Source: CAZQXD01 sp964597315 (GTDB lineage Bacteria > Pseudomonadota > Gammaproteobacteria > Competibacterales > Competibacteraceae). From it: a stretch of 33,800 nt of DNA. This document shows positions 14,293-21,953 of this stretch, piece after piece. Both the position numbers and the translations under genes were made by a program. How positions within the stretch are numbered: the stretch's first letter is position 1; the number at the start of each line of letters is the position of its first letter. The notes beneath the pieces were generated by a model. That model was not told where the DNA came from. It did not search any database and saw nothing but the letters and a program-made list of their open reading frames with translations. Location of the stretch: contig CAZQXD010000045.1 of assembly GCA_964597315.1 (NCBI GenBank), forward strand, positions 1 through 33,800, written 5' to 3'.

Positions 14293-15633
14293 TCAGGTGG
14301 TCGCCCGGCCCGGCTTCAGGTCGCCCTGGGCGCTGACTGGGGCCTTGGCATCCTCCTTGGTCACGATAGCCATCTTGTCGGTCGGTTTTGCCGCAGCCAG
14401 GGCCTTACCCTCGGCGGCCGGCAGCAGTTCCGTATCCCGGTCGTCCGGCGCCTGTCCGCTCACTAGCCGCAGACCCGTGCGGTAGCAGCGGCTAGCGCCT
14501 TCCTTGTCGTCCATCTGCTCCATCACCTCGCCCAGTTCATAGAAGGCGTCGGGGGTAGGCAGGGCGCGGATGCTGCGCTCCAGGTAGGACCGGCTCTTGT
14601 CCCACTGGCGGCTGCGCTTGGCCAGCCGACCCAAGGTCAGTAGCAGGTGGGGATTGGCGTCGTGGGCCTTGAGCCAGTTCTCGGCTACCGCCAATTGGGT
14701 GGAGGCATTGCCTCGGGTAATCTGCCCGTAGCCCACCACCAGTTTGTCGCTCCATTGGCGGCTGAGGGCATCCCGAAACAAGGACTCGGCTTCCTTGGCG
14801 GCGTCGTGATCCTGAAGGTGGCCGCCGTAGACGATGACCAGTTCTTCCTCCAGGCGCAGGGCCTTGGGCGTCCGCTTCCAGGCAGCGCGCAGTTTGGGCA
14901 GGTCCCCGCCGCGCCCGGCTTCATCCAGCAGTTCCCGGTACGTCTGGAGCTGGACTTTGGCGAGCTGGGCCTCATCCAGGACCTTGCGACGGCGCAGTTC
15001 CGGTAGCAGCTCCCGCAGGGATTCCCATTCTCCCAGGGTCTGATGGGTTTCCATCAAGACTTTTAGCACTTCGGTGTTCTTGGGAAAGCGGCTGCGCAGT
15101 TCCACCAGCAGAGGCTTGGCGTCGGCGGGCTGGCCATCTTCCAGGTACAGCTTGGCTTTGGTCAGTTTCACCGCCAGGACATTGCCCCGGGGTTGCTGCT
15201 CGGCCTCCTTGAGGTAGCGGTTGCGTCGCCAGTCGGCTTTCAGGCGTTGGGCGGCGTTGGCGGCGTTCAGATAATGAATCGTGGGATTCTCACTGTTGGG
15301 CGCACTCTTGATCAGATGGCCTTCGGCGGCCTCCCAGCGGCCCTCGGCCAATTCCTGCATGCCCCGGGACAGCAGCCGCAGGGAACGGCGTTGGCGGCGG
15401 CGCTGGGTGGCTTCCCGGGCGTAGCGGGGGGCTCGCCAGAGCTTGAGCAGAAAGCGGACCAACACGTACAACAGGATGAAGATGATGGTCAGAAAAATCA
15501 CCAGGAAGGCGAGGCTGGTTTCGATAGTCAGTTCGCCGATGGTGAGTAAAGCGTAGCCTGGGTCGTCGTTGAGGATCAGAGACAGCCCCACGGCGCCGAA
15601 CAGGACCAGGATGATACCGATCAACAATTTCAT
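14293..15633 (-). CDS. hemY: HemY-type TPR membrane protein
   Basis: This 446-residue inner-membrane protein is the proteobacterial HemY of heme-gene clusters, which is not a protoporphyrinogen oxidase. Two hydrophobic segments near the N-terminus (about 2-21 and 39-65) are separated by the conserved NDDPGYALLTIGELTIETS loop. A basic stretch RRRQRRSLRLLSRGMQELAEGRWEAAEGHL follows, then helical TPR repeats over about 100-400 and an Ala/Lys-rich disordered tail. HemY is thought to act as a scaffold in heme biosynthesis, but its biochemical role is not settled. Its ATG overlaps the hemX stop (ATGA), so it is the last gene of the hemCDXY operon. Length is slightly above the usual 390-430 because of the tail. 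Confidence 0.93.
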   Translation of the reverse strand: MKLLIGIILVLFGAVGLSLILNDDPGYALLTIGELTIETSLAFLVIFLTIIFILLYVLVRFLLKLWRAPRYAREATQRRRQRRSLRLLSRGMQELAEGRWEAAEGHLIKSAPNSENPTIHYLNAANAAQRLKADWRRNRYLKEAEQQPRGNVLAVKLTKAKLYLEDGQPADAKPLLVELRSRFPKNTEVLKVLMETHQTLGEWESLRELLPELRRRKVLDEAQLAKVQLQTYRELLDEAGRGGDLPKLRAAWKRTPKALRLEEELVIVYGGHLQDHDAAKEAESLFRDALSRQWSDKLVVGYGQITRGNASTQLAVAENWLKAHDANPHLLLTLGRLAKRSRQWDKSRSYLERSIRALPTPDAFYELGEVMEQMDDKEGASRCYRTGLRLVSGQAPDDRDTELLPAAEGKALAAAKPTDKMAIVTKEDAKAPVSAQGDLKPGRATT

Positions 15634-17453
15634 TGCTGCGCCTCCTCGGCGGGAGCCTCGTCAGCGGCAGGCGTCTCGGCGGCGGGAGCCTGGTCAGCAG
15701 GAGCCTGGTCAGCGGGAGCCTGGTCAGCGGGAGCCTCGTCAGCGGGAGCCTCGTCAGCGGCGGGCGTCTCGGCGGCGGGAGCCTGGTCAGCAGGCGTTTC
15801 GGCGGTGGTAGCGGCCTGGGCGGAAGGCAACACCGAGCGTACTGGCTGGCGGGCTTCCATGACGTCACGGAACGCGTTTAGGGTACCGGTGATGTCCGGG
15901 ACATAGGGGTTCATCTGCACGGTCTGCAAGTCCTGGAGTTCGCTCAGCAAAGTCTGCACCTTTTCGTTGCTGTCGTCGAAGTAGGTGCGCAGCCAGTCCC
16001 GGGCGGTCTCGTTGCTCGCCTGATAGCCGGTGGCGTCGCCCCGCAACAGGGCCAGGCGCATGGCCTCCAGTTCCAGCCGCAAGTTCTGGCGCAAGAAATA
16101 TTCCTCCTCAACGGCGATCAACGGCGGCCCCCCCGTACGCTCGTAGCGGATGGTGACGATGTCCTTGAACTGCCGCCAGACGGTGTCGCCCACTTGTTCC
16201 CACCAGGGGGTTTCACCCTCCAGGCTGATCACGCCTTCCTCCTGGATCTTGGGCCGGACCTGTTCTTTGAGATTGGTGACCTTGACATCAATACGCAGGG
16301 CGAGTTCGTCCACCCGCTGTTCCATCTCGAAGATCTTATGGGCCAGGGCCGAGATGTCCGGCAAGCTCACGCCCCGTAGGGTAGCGATATTCTCCTTGAT
16401 CATCCGCTGCGCCCGGTTGAATTCCGGCTCGGCCACCCTCTCCAGGCGGCGGTCGGCGATGCGCAGGGCATCTAGGGCGGCAGCCACGTCTTTTTGTAGT
16501 TTCAGCTTGTGATCGGCCACCCGCAGCAGGTACTCCACCTCGGACAGGGGCAGAGCGTTCACGTCGCCACCTTGGGCGGCGACGTCCTTGACCGCCTCTA
16601 GACTGTTAAGCAGCCCGCGCTGGCCCAGTTGCAAGTTTTCCAGACGGTTGCCCAGTTGGCTGAACCGCTCCATATGCTGTTCGTCCAGATCTTTGATCTG
16701 ACTTTCCAGGTTGCCCATCTCCTGGTTGAGCTTGGCCAGTTCGTCTCCCAGGCTCTGGACGCGGCTGCGCACGGTGTCGGCGTCGCCCTTGAGGGTTTCG
16801 GATTGGCTTCTGGCGGTTTGCAATTCCCCCTGGAGGGTTTCGGCGCGGCTCTGAATATCGGCCTTGACGGATTCGAGTTCACTGCCCAGTTCCTGCAAGC
16901 GGGCGCGGATGGTCTGGGTATCGCCCCGCAGGGCTTCGGAAGCGTCCTTGATGCCTTGCAGCTCGCCGCCCAGATTCTGGGCCGCGCCCTGGACGGTCTC
17001 GGCTTGAGCCAAGGCGGACTGGAGCTGGTCCTTGAGCGCCTGCAAGGCGGTCTCCCGCTCCTGGGCGGCTGAGTCCAAAGCCTGCTGGACACGCTGATCG
17101 ACTTGGGCTAGTTGGGTCTCGGGGTCGGGGCTTTGGGTGCGGTTCTGCTCCCAGATCCACCAGAGATAGCCGCTAGCGCCTGCGGCGGCGATGGCTAACA
17201 GCAGGGCCAGACTGGCCAGTCCCTTGCCGCCACCGCCCGAGGGTGGAGCGGGGGTAGGGTCGGGAGAGCGGGGCGTGCCACCGGCGCCGCCCGTGGATTT
17301 TGGGGCGTTGGGATCGGGCTTGGGATTCGCTCCGGTCGCGGCGCTGGCCGCCACCGGGGCGGCAGTTTTGGTGGCATCGGAATGAGCTTGCGGTCCAGGC
17401 TTGACCGGGGAGGTGTTCGGTGTGCCGTTGTTGTCGCGTTTCTTGTCCGTCAT
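15630..17453 (-). CDS. hemX: HemX (uroporphyrinogen-III methyltransferase-like membrane protein)
   Basis: This 607-residue membrane-anchored protein has an N-terminal Pro/Gly/Ala-rich cytoplasmic part (about 1-100) and one transmembrane helix (LASLALLLAIAAAGASGYLWWIW, about 105-127). A long coiled coil of Q/L/A heptads follows (about 135-285). The conserved HemX domain comes next (about 285-535), with EVEYLLRVADHKLKL, PWWEQVGDTVWRQFKDIVTIR and EEYFLRQNLRLELEAMRLALLRGD. A low-complexity Ala/Pro/Asp/Glu tail ends it. HemX proteins are annotated as methyltransferase-like but lack a SAM fold. They are considered heme-pathway scaffolds. I chose the ATG at 17453, which overlaps the hemD stop (TGATG), instead of an ATG 14 codons upstream inside hemD. 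The repetitive tail is unusually long. Confidence 0.93.
   Translation of the reverse strand: MTDKKRDNNGTPNTSPVKPGPQAHSDATKTAAPVAASAATGANPKPDPNAPKSTGGAGGTPRSPDPTPAPPSGGGGKGLASLALLLAIAAAGASGYLWWIWEQNRTQSPDPETQLAQVDQRVQQALDSAAQERETALQALKDQLQSALAQAETVQGAAQNLGGELQGIKDASEALRGDTQTIRARLQELGSELESVKADIQSRAETLQGELQTARSQSETLKGDADTVRSRVQSLGDELAKLNQEMGNLESQIKDLDEQHMERFSQLGNRLENLQLGQRGLLNSLEAVKDVAAQGGDVNALPLSEVEYLLRVADHKLKLQKDVAAALDALRIADRRLERVAEPEFNRAQRMIKENIATLRGVSLPDISALAHKIFEMEQRVDELALRIDVKVTNLKEQVRPKIQEEGVISLEGETPWWEQVGDTVWRQFKDIVTIRYERTGGPPLIAVEEEYFLRQNLRLELEAMRLALLRGDATGYQASNETARDWLRTYFDDSNEKVQTLLSELQDLQTVQMNPYVPDITGTLNAFRDVMEARQPVRSVLPSAQAATTAETPADQAPAAETPAADEAPADEAPADQAPADQAPADQAPAAETPAADEAPAEEAQQ
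15651..15794 (-). repeat. 51-bp direct repeat and 15-bp units in the hemX 3' end
   Basis: Two 51-base copies (15651-15701 and 15744-15794) differ at a single base (15670 versus 15763). The space between them is filled with 15-base units encoding Ala-Asp-(Gln/Glu)-Ala-Pro. The offset of 93 bases keeps the frame. This points to recent in-frame slippage or duplication in the disordered HemX tail. Confidence 0.9.
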
Positions 17454-18250
17454 CAGGGGGTCCCCAAAGGTGATTCGAATCGGGCTTGTCGCCATCGCAG
17501 CAGTGCTTGGACGATGGCCTCGTCACTGGCCTTCCTGGCCATTATAGGGCGTTGGAAGCCGAGTTCCCGGGCAAGGTCCCGGGTACGCCCGCTGATTACG
17601 ACCAGGGGCGTATGGGGCAACCATTGTTGCCCAGGTTCGCCAAGTATTTCAAAGAGATTTCGCAAAGTCTCGTTGCTGGTGACGATTACTGCGTGGATTT
17701 CGCCTCGGGCGCCGCGTTCCCGCAACTCGCCGGGGTTCGTATCGGGGCGGCCACGCCGATAGACTTCAGCGAAATCGACCCGGGCGCCGCGCGCCTTAAG
17801 CATATCACCCAACAGCGGTCGACCGCCCTCGCCCCGCACGATCAAGGCGCGCCGTTCGGCCACCTGTCGCAGTGCCGGCAGTTCCAAAAGGGCTTCGCTG
17901 TTGAACACCGTAGGCACCAACTCCGCCGGCCAGCCCCGTCGGGCCAGGGCATCGGCCGTGGCCTTGCCCACCGCCGCCCGAAGCGGACCCGAGGGCAGAC
18001 CGGCGGGCAGCAAGGCCAGGGCCTGGTCAACGGCATTGGCGCTGGTGAAGATCGCCAGATCGTAGTCCGCAAGCCGCGCCAGCCGGGCAGCGGCCGCCGC
18101 CGGATCGGTCGGTGGCCGGATTGCCAGAGTGGGAAAACGCAGGGCTGTCCCGCCTTCGGTCTCGATCAGGGCGCACAGCCGATCCGCCTGATGGACGGGC
18201 CGGGTGACCAGCACCGTCAGCCCCGTCAATCTCTCCTGGGCTATGGCCAT
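17453..18250 (-). CDS. hemD: Uroporphyrinogen-III synthase
   Basis: This 265-residue cytoplasmic enzyme closes and inverts ring D of hydroxymethylbilane to give uroporphyrinogen III, the branch point to heme, siroheme and cobalamin. The family is poorly conserved, but the two-domain pattern is clear: GLTVLVTRPVHQADRLCALIE at the start, FTSANAVDQAL, AVGKATADALARRGW, LIVRGEGGRPLLGDMLKARGARVDFAEVYRR, VIVTSNETLRNL and VVISGRTRDLARELGF. The two Ser/Thr-rich turns (TSANA and TSNET) are the usual substrate-contact sites. Its ATG is 2 bases from the hemC stop and its TGA overlaps the hemX start, so it lies in the middle of the hemCDXY operon. Confidence 0.95.
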   Translation of the reverse strand: MAIAQERLTGLTVLVTRPVHQADRLCALIETEGGTALRFPTLAIRPPTDPAAAAARLARLADYDLAIFTSANAVDQALALLPAGLPSGPLRAAVGKATADALARRGWPAELVPTVFNSEALLELPALRQVAERRALIVRGEGGRPLLGDMLKARGARVDFAEVYRRGRPDTNPGELRERGARGEIHAVIVTSNETLRNLFEILGEPGQQWLPHTPLVVISGRTRDLARELGFQRPIMARKASDEAIVQALLRWRQARFESPLGTP

Positions 18251-18252
18251 GA

Positions 18253-19188
18253 TTAGGGACCGTGAGCGTAAACGCGGTCCAGAATGTCGCCGGCGCCTTG
18301 GCGCAGCAAGTCCTCCCCCAGTTCCCGTCCCAGCCGTTCGGCGTCCTGGGCCGGGCCGCGGATCTCCCCGGTGAGCAGTCGGCCGCCCTCGGGTTCACCC
18401 ACCAGGGCGCGCAGCCAGATGTCGTCTCCCTCCAACAAGGCGTACCCGGCGATGGGCACCTGGCAGCCCCCATGCAGCCGGGCGTTCAAGGCCCGTTCGG
18501 CGCACAGCCGGGTTCGGGTCGCGGCGTGATCCAGCACTCGGATCAACTCCAGCACCCGCCGGTCGGCGACCCGGCATTCGATGCCGATAGCCCCCTGGCC
18601 GATGGCCGGCAGACTGAACTCCGGCTCCAGCAGGCAGCGAATGCGGGAGGCCATGCCCAGACGCTTAAGCCCCGCCGCCGCCAGGATAATGGCGTCAAAC
18701 CCGCCGGCATCCAACTTGGCCAGTCGGGAGTTGACATTGCCCCGCAGGGTGAGGATGTCCAGGCCCGGATAACGGGCGGCCAACTGGCACTGGCGGCGCA
18801 GGCTGGCGGTGCCTACCCGAGCCTGGGGCGGCAACTGGTCCGGGTGATCGTAGTGGTTGGAGACGAAGGCGTCCCGGGGGTCTTCCCGTTCCAGGATAAC
18901 CGCTAGTTCCAGCCCCGCCGGGAACTCATCCACCGGCACGTCTTTCATGGAGTGTACGGCGATGTCGGCCTCCCCATTCAGCAATCCCCATTCCAATTCC
19001 TTTATGAACAGGCCCTTGCCGCCGATCTTGGCTAGGGGCGTGTCCAGCAGTTTGTCGCCCTTGGTGGTCATGGTCACCAGTTCCACGGCCAGGCCGGGAT
19101 GGGCGGCGCGCAGCCGGGCGGCCACATGTTCGGCCTGCCACAGAGCGAGGGGGCTTTTGCGGGTGGCGATGCGCAGGGTTTCGATCAT
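18253..19188 (-). CDS. hemC: Porphobilinogen deaminase (hydroxymethylbilane synthase)
   Basis: This 311-residue enzyme polymerises four porphobilinogen molecules onto a dipyrromethane cofactor. Segments TRKSPLALWQA, TKGDKLLDTPLAKIGGKGLFIKELE, ADIAVHSMKDVP, DPRDAFVS, VGTASLRRQ, RGNVNSRLAKLD, AIGQGAIGIE and LHGGCQVPIAGYA are all present. Cys242 in the last one is the cofactor attachment residue, at the same number as in E. coli. The ATG at 19188 (MIETLRIATRKS) was chosen because E. coli HemC (313 residues) starts at this point; ATGs at 19194 and 19215 would add only a short unconserved leader. It heads the minus-strand hem operon and is divergent from argH, with a promoter-like pair just upstream. 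Confidence 0.97.
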   Translation of the reverse strand: MIETLRIATRKSPLALWQAEHVAARLRAAHPGLAVELVTMTTKGDKLLDTPLAKIGGKGLFIKELEWGLLNGEADIAVHSMKDVPVDEFPAGLELAVILEREDPRDAFVSNHYDHPDQLPPQARVGTASLRRQCQLAARYPGLDILTLRGNVNSRLAKLDAGGFDAIILAAAGLKRLGMASRIRCLLEPEFSLPAIGQGAIGIECRVADRRVLELIRVLDHAATRTRLCAERALNARLHGGCQVPIAGYALLEGDDIWLRALVGEPEGGRLLTGEIRGPAQDAERLGRELGEDLLRQGAGDILDRVYAHGP

Positions 19189-19215
19189 GGGCATTCCGAT
19201 CCGGCAAAGACTCAT

Positions 19216-19245
19216 AGTCTAATGTAGCGGTGGTCCGGCTGTCAT
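19216..19245 (-). promoter_or_regulatory. Predicted sigma-70 promoter for hemCDXY
   Basis: Reading the minus strand, ATGACA (plus 19240-19245; 5 of 6 matches to TTGACA) is followed after 18 bases by TAGACT (plus 19216-19221; 4 of 6 matches to TATAAT). The start codon lies about 28 bases beyond the -10 box, giving a short leader. Confidence 0.5.
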
Positions 19246-19259
19246 CGACGCCTTATACT
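19231..19259 (+). promoter_or_regulatory. Predicted sigma-70 promoter for argH
   Basis: The -10 box TATACT (19254-19259) matches the consensus at 5 of 6 positions and lies 35 bases before the argH ATG. The best -35 at 17-base spacing is TGGTCC (3 of 6, weak). It overlaps the proposed hemC promoter on the other strand, so the two could interfere. Confidence 0.45.
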
Positions 19260-19294
19260 GCCGCGCCAGTTCAGCCACGCCGGGAGAGACAGTC

Positions 19295-20695
19295 ATGAGT
19301 GACGCGGAGCAAACCAACCTGACCTGGGGCGGGCGCTTCACCGAGGGCACCGACGCTTTTGTGCAGACCTTCACCGCTTCGGTGGACTTCGACCGGCGTC
19401 TGTATCGGGAGGACATTGCCGGTTCCATCGCCCATGCCACCATGCTGGCCGAAGTGGGGGTGCTGAGCGCGGCGGATCGGAACGCCATCATCCAGGGCCT
19501 GAAGACCATTCGCGGCGAGATCGAGCGGGGTGAGTTCTCCTGGTCGGTGGCCCGGGAAGACGTGCATATGAACATCGAGGCCCGACTGGTGGAACTGATC
19601 GGCGACGCCGGCAAGCGGTTGCACACTGGCCGCTCCCGCAACGACCAAGTGGCCACGGATATCCGCCTGTACCTGCGGGGGGCCATCGACGCCGTGGGCG
19701 CCGAACTGGGACGCCTGCAAACCGGGCTAGCGGACCTGGCCGAGCAGGAGGCGGATACGGTCATGCCGGGCTTCACTCATTTGCAGGTGGCCCAGCCGGT
19801 GACCTTCGGTCATCATCTGCTGGCTTGGTTTGAGATGCTGGAGCGGGATCGTCGGCGCTTCGCCGATTGTCGCCGACGGGTGAATATTCTGCCCTTGGGG
19901 GCGGCGGCCCTGGCCGGTACTACTTTTCCCATCGACCGTCGGCGCAGCGCCGAGTTGCTGGACTTCGAGGCCCCGGCGGAAAACTCTCTGGACGCGGTGT
20001 CGGACCGGGACTTTGCCGTCGAGTTCGTGGCCGCCGCAGCCCTGACCCTCACCCATTTGTCTCGGTTCTCCGAGGAACTGGTGATCTGGTCCTCGGCACA
20101 ATTTGATTTTGTGGACCTGCCGGATCGCTTCTGTACCGGCTCTAGCATCATGCCCCAGAAGAAAAACCCCGACGTGCCGGAACTGGTGCGGGGCAAGGTG
20201 GGCCGGGTCCAGGGTCATCTGGTGGCCCTGCTGACCCTGATGAAGGGCCAGCCCCTGGCCTACAACAAGGATAACCAGGAGGACAAGGAACCCCTGTTCG
20301 ATACCGTGGACACCCTGCTGGGCTGTCTGCGGGCCTTCGCTGACATGGTCCCGGCTATCCGTCCCAAACGGGACAACATGCGGGCTTCGGCGGCCAAGGG
20401 CTTCGCTACCGCCACCGATTTGGCCGATTATCTGGTGCGCAAGGGGGTGGCGTTTCGGGATGCCCACGAGGTGGTGGGCAAGGCCGTGCGCCTGGGGGTG
20501 GAGAGCGGGCGGGATCTGTCCCAGATGAAATTGGCTGAACTGCAAGCCTTCTCCCCGGTCATCGAAGCCGACGTGTTCCAGGTGCTGAGCCTGGAAGGCT
20601 CGGTGGCGGCCCGTGACCATCTGGGAGGCACCGCCCCGGCTCAGGTGCGGGCGGCGGCACGGCGGGCCCGGCAGCGCCTGCACGAGGCCGGTTGA
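19295..20695 (+). CDS. argH: Argininosuccinate lyase
   Basis: This 466-residue cytoplasmic enzyme splits argininosuccinate into arginine and fumarate, the last step of arginine synthesis. It belongs to the fumarase/aspartase superfamily and has the three conserved regions: LHTGRSRNDQVATDIRLYLR (about 109-128), TVMPGFTHLQVAQPVTFGHH (about 155-174) and the signature GSSIMPQKKNPD (about 283-294) with the catalytic serine loop. The N-terminal TNLTWGGRFTEGTDAFVQTFTASV is typical. GGGAGA lies about nine bases upstream of the ATG. The divergent hemC-argH arrangement also occurs in pseudomonads. Confidence 0.98.
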   Translation: MSDAEQTNLTWGGRFTEGTDAFVQTFTASVDFDRRLYREDIAGSIAHATMLAEVGVLSAADRNAIIQGLKTIRGEIERGEFSWSVAREDVHMNIEARLVELIGDAGKRLHTGRSRNDQVATDIRLYLRGAIDAVGAELGRLQTGLADLAEQEADTVMPGFTHLQVAQPVTFGHHLLAWFEMLERDRRRFADCRRRVNILPLGAAALAGTTFPIDRRRSAELLDFEAPAENSLDAVSDRDFAVEFVAAAALTLTHLSRFSEELVIWSSAQFDFVDLPDRFCTGSSIMPQKKNPDVPELVRGKVGRVQGHLVALLTLMKGQPLAYNKDNQEDKEPLFDTVDTLLGCLRAFADMVPAIRPKRDNMRASAAKGFATATDLADYLVRKGVAFRDAHEVVGKAVRLGVESGRDLSQMKLAELQAFSPVIEADVFQVLSLEGSVAARDHLGGTAPAQVRAAARRARQRLHEAG

Positions 20696-20775
20696 GACCC
20701 GCCTGTCCTGCCTGGTTCGGGTAGCTACCGTCTTGGTTGTCAACCCGGACAATGATGGGGGTCGCGTCGCTCACT

Positions 20776-20897
20776 GCATCCTACAATTCAACCTATTGTA
20801 GCGGTTCTGTAGGATGCGCTGAGGTGCGCACCGCATCATTTAAAACTTCAAACACTATCAACAATTTGCATGTCCCGTAGGGTGGGCGCCGCCCACC
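20776..20897. repeat. Palindromic intergenic repeat cluster between argH and the esterase gene
   Basis: The 234-base gap holds three dyads. GCATCCTACA (20776-20785) pairs with TGTAGGATGC (20808-20817), and a nested alternative pairs CTACAAT (20781-20787) with ATTGTAG (20795-20801). GATGCG (20813-20818) pairs with CGCATC (20832-20837) around the perfect palindrome GGTGCGCACC (20823-20832). GGTGGGC (20881-20887) pairs with GCCCACC (20891-20897). The second and third units both begin GTAGG(A/G)TG, so they look like variants of one short dispersed palindrome (REP-like). The DNA between 20838 and 20870 is A/T-rich. No gene is seen in this gap. Confidence 0.7.
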
Positions 20898-20929
20898 ATG
20901 ACCCATGCCCCCCCCGGCGGTGCCGCCCC

Positions 20930-21613
20930 CTATTCGGCTGCGTCCGCCCCCAATACCCGCCCCAGCCAGGCCCGAATCTGCTGAATCTCCTCTAGGGAGA
21001 CTTCGTGGGCCATGGGGTATTCATGCCACTCCACCGTATAGCCGAGAGTCTCCAGAAGATCCCGGCTGGCGGCGGCATGGCGCGGAGGGATCACCTGATC
21101 GAAGCGGCCATGGGTCATCAGGATGGGGATATCGACATTGACGGCCTGGCGCTCGTCGGCCAGGGTATCGGCCAGGGGCAGATAGCAGGACAGGGCCAGG
21201 ATGCCGGCCAGCCGCTCCGGGTAGCGTAGTCCGGTGTACAGGGCCATGGCTCCGCCCTGGGAAAACCCAGCCAGAACGATGCGTTCGGCCGGCACGCCCC
21301 GGTCGATTTCCCGCTGGATCAGAGCTTGGATCGCTACCGCCGAGGCCCGTACCCCGGCGGCATCCTGGCGGGCCGGGATGTCGATGCCGAGGATGTCGTA
21401 CCAGGCCCGCATCCGCATCCCGCCATTGACCGTGACCGGCTGCGTCGGGGCATTGGGGAACACAAAACGCAATCCCGGATTGCCGGGTAGGCGCAGATGG
21501 GGAACCAGGGGTTCGAAGTCATGGGCGTCGGCCCCCAGGCCATGCATCCAGATGATGGCGGCGCTGACCGGGGTGGCGGTTTCGATGTCCAGGGTATCGA
21601 GGGCGGGTGACAT
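20930..21613 (-). CDS. Carboxylesterase/phospholipase-type alpha/beta hydrolase
   Basis: This 227-residue serine hydrolase belongs to the phospholipase/carboxylesterase family of bacterial carboxylesterase II and eukaryotic acyl-protein thioesterases. It has the oxyanion-hole segment WMHGLGADAHDFEPLVP, FPNAPTQPVTVNGGMRMRAWYDI and the nucleophile elbow G-F-S118-Q-G-G. Asp172 (in HGRFDQVIPP) and His203 (in YPMAHEV) complete the triad. There is no signal peptide, so it is cytoplasmic. GGAG lies six bases upstream of the ATG. The likely activity is hydrolysis of short acyl esters; the physiological substrate is unknown. About 190 bases upstream, before the vsr remnant, hold no supportable gene. 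Confidence 0.93.
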   Translation of the reverse strand: MSPALDTLDIETATPVSAAIIWMHGLGADAHDFEPLVPHLRLPGNPGLRFVFPNAPTQPVTVNGGMRMRAWYDILGIDIPARQDAAGVRASAVAIQALIQREIDRGVPAERIVLAGFSQGGAMALYTGLRYPERLAGILALSCYLPLADTLADERQAVNVDIPILMTHGRFDQVIPPRHAAASRDLLETLGYTVEWHEYPMAHEVSLEEIQQIRAWLGRVLGADAAE

Positions 21614-21806
21614 GGGATCTCCAGGGTGAGGTGGATGGATTAGGCGGTGGTTATGTGGTGGTCAATCATCATCTGGGGGTCGGGCAAGGGGTTGTCTGGC
21701 TTTCGGTTCTGCAATGTACACTTTTCAAATGCCGTCGAATATGGACCCCTAGCGGTCCGGCAAGGCCAACGAGAACGGCGTTGCCCCGTTGGCGCATGGT
21801 TTCTGT

Positions 21807-21953
21807 TCAAGCGCCATGGAGATGCGGGCGGTAGCGGTAGCCCATGTCCCAAACAAGGCGGCGGACGTGCATCTCCGGGTGGTTGTCCTTGCCGCGAATA
21901 TAGCTCATCCGCTCGCTTTTGGCGGAGGGTGTCAGGGTATCCGTCTCAGGCAT
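21807..21953 (-). pseudogene. Remnant of a Vsr-type very-short-patch-repair endonuclease (N-terminus only)
   Basis: A 48-codon frame starts with ATG at 21953 and stops at TGA 21807. It encodes the recognisable N-terminal part of a Vsr endonuclease: SERMSYIRGKD, HPEMHVRRLVWDMGYRYR and then HLHG. In intact Vsr proteins (about 130-150 residues) this is followed by the LPGxPD and FVHGCFWH catalytic segments. Neither is convincingly present in any frame of the next 200 bases, so the enzyme is truncated by deletion or decay. Vsr nicks next to T:G mismatches produced by cytosine-5 methylation and normally accompanies a dcm-like methylase; none is in this window. The ATG overlaps the last codons of the SoxY-like gene. 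Function is not expected. Confidence 0.72.

Noticed and set aside
19727..20752. Minus-strand 341-codon frame over argH
   Set aside because: Antisense shadow of a well-supported argH, with His/Gln/Gly-rich composition and no domain.
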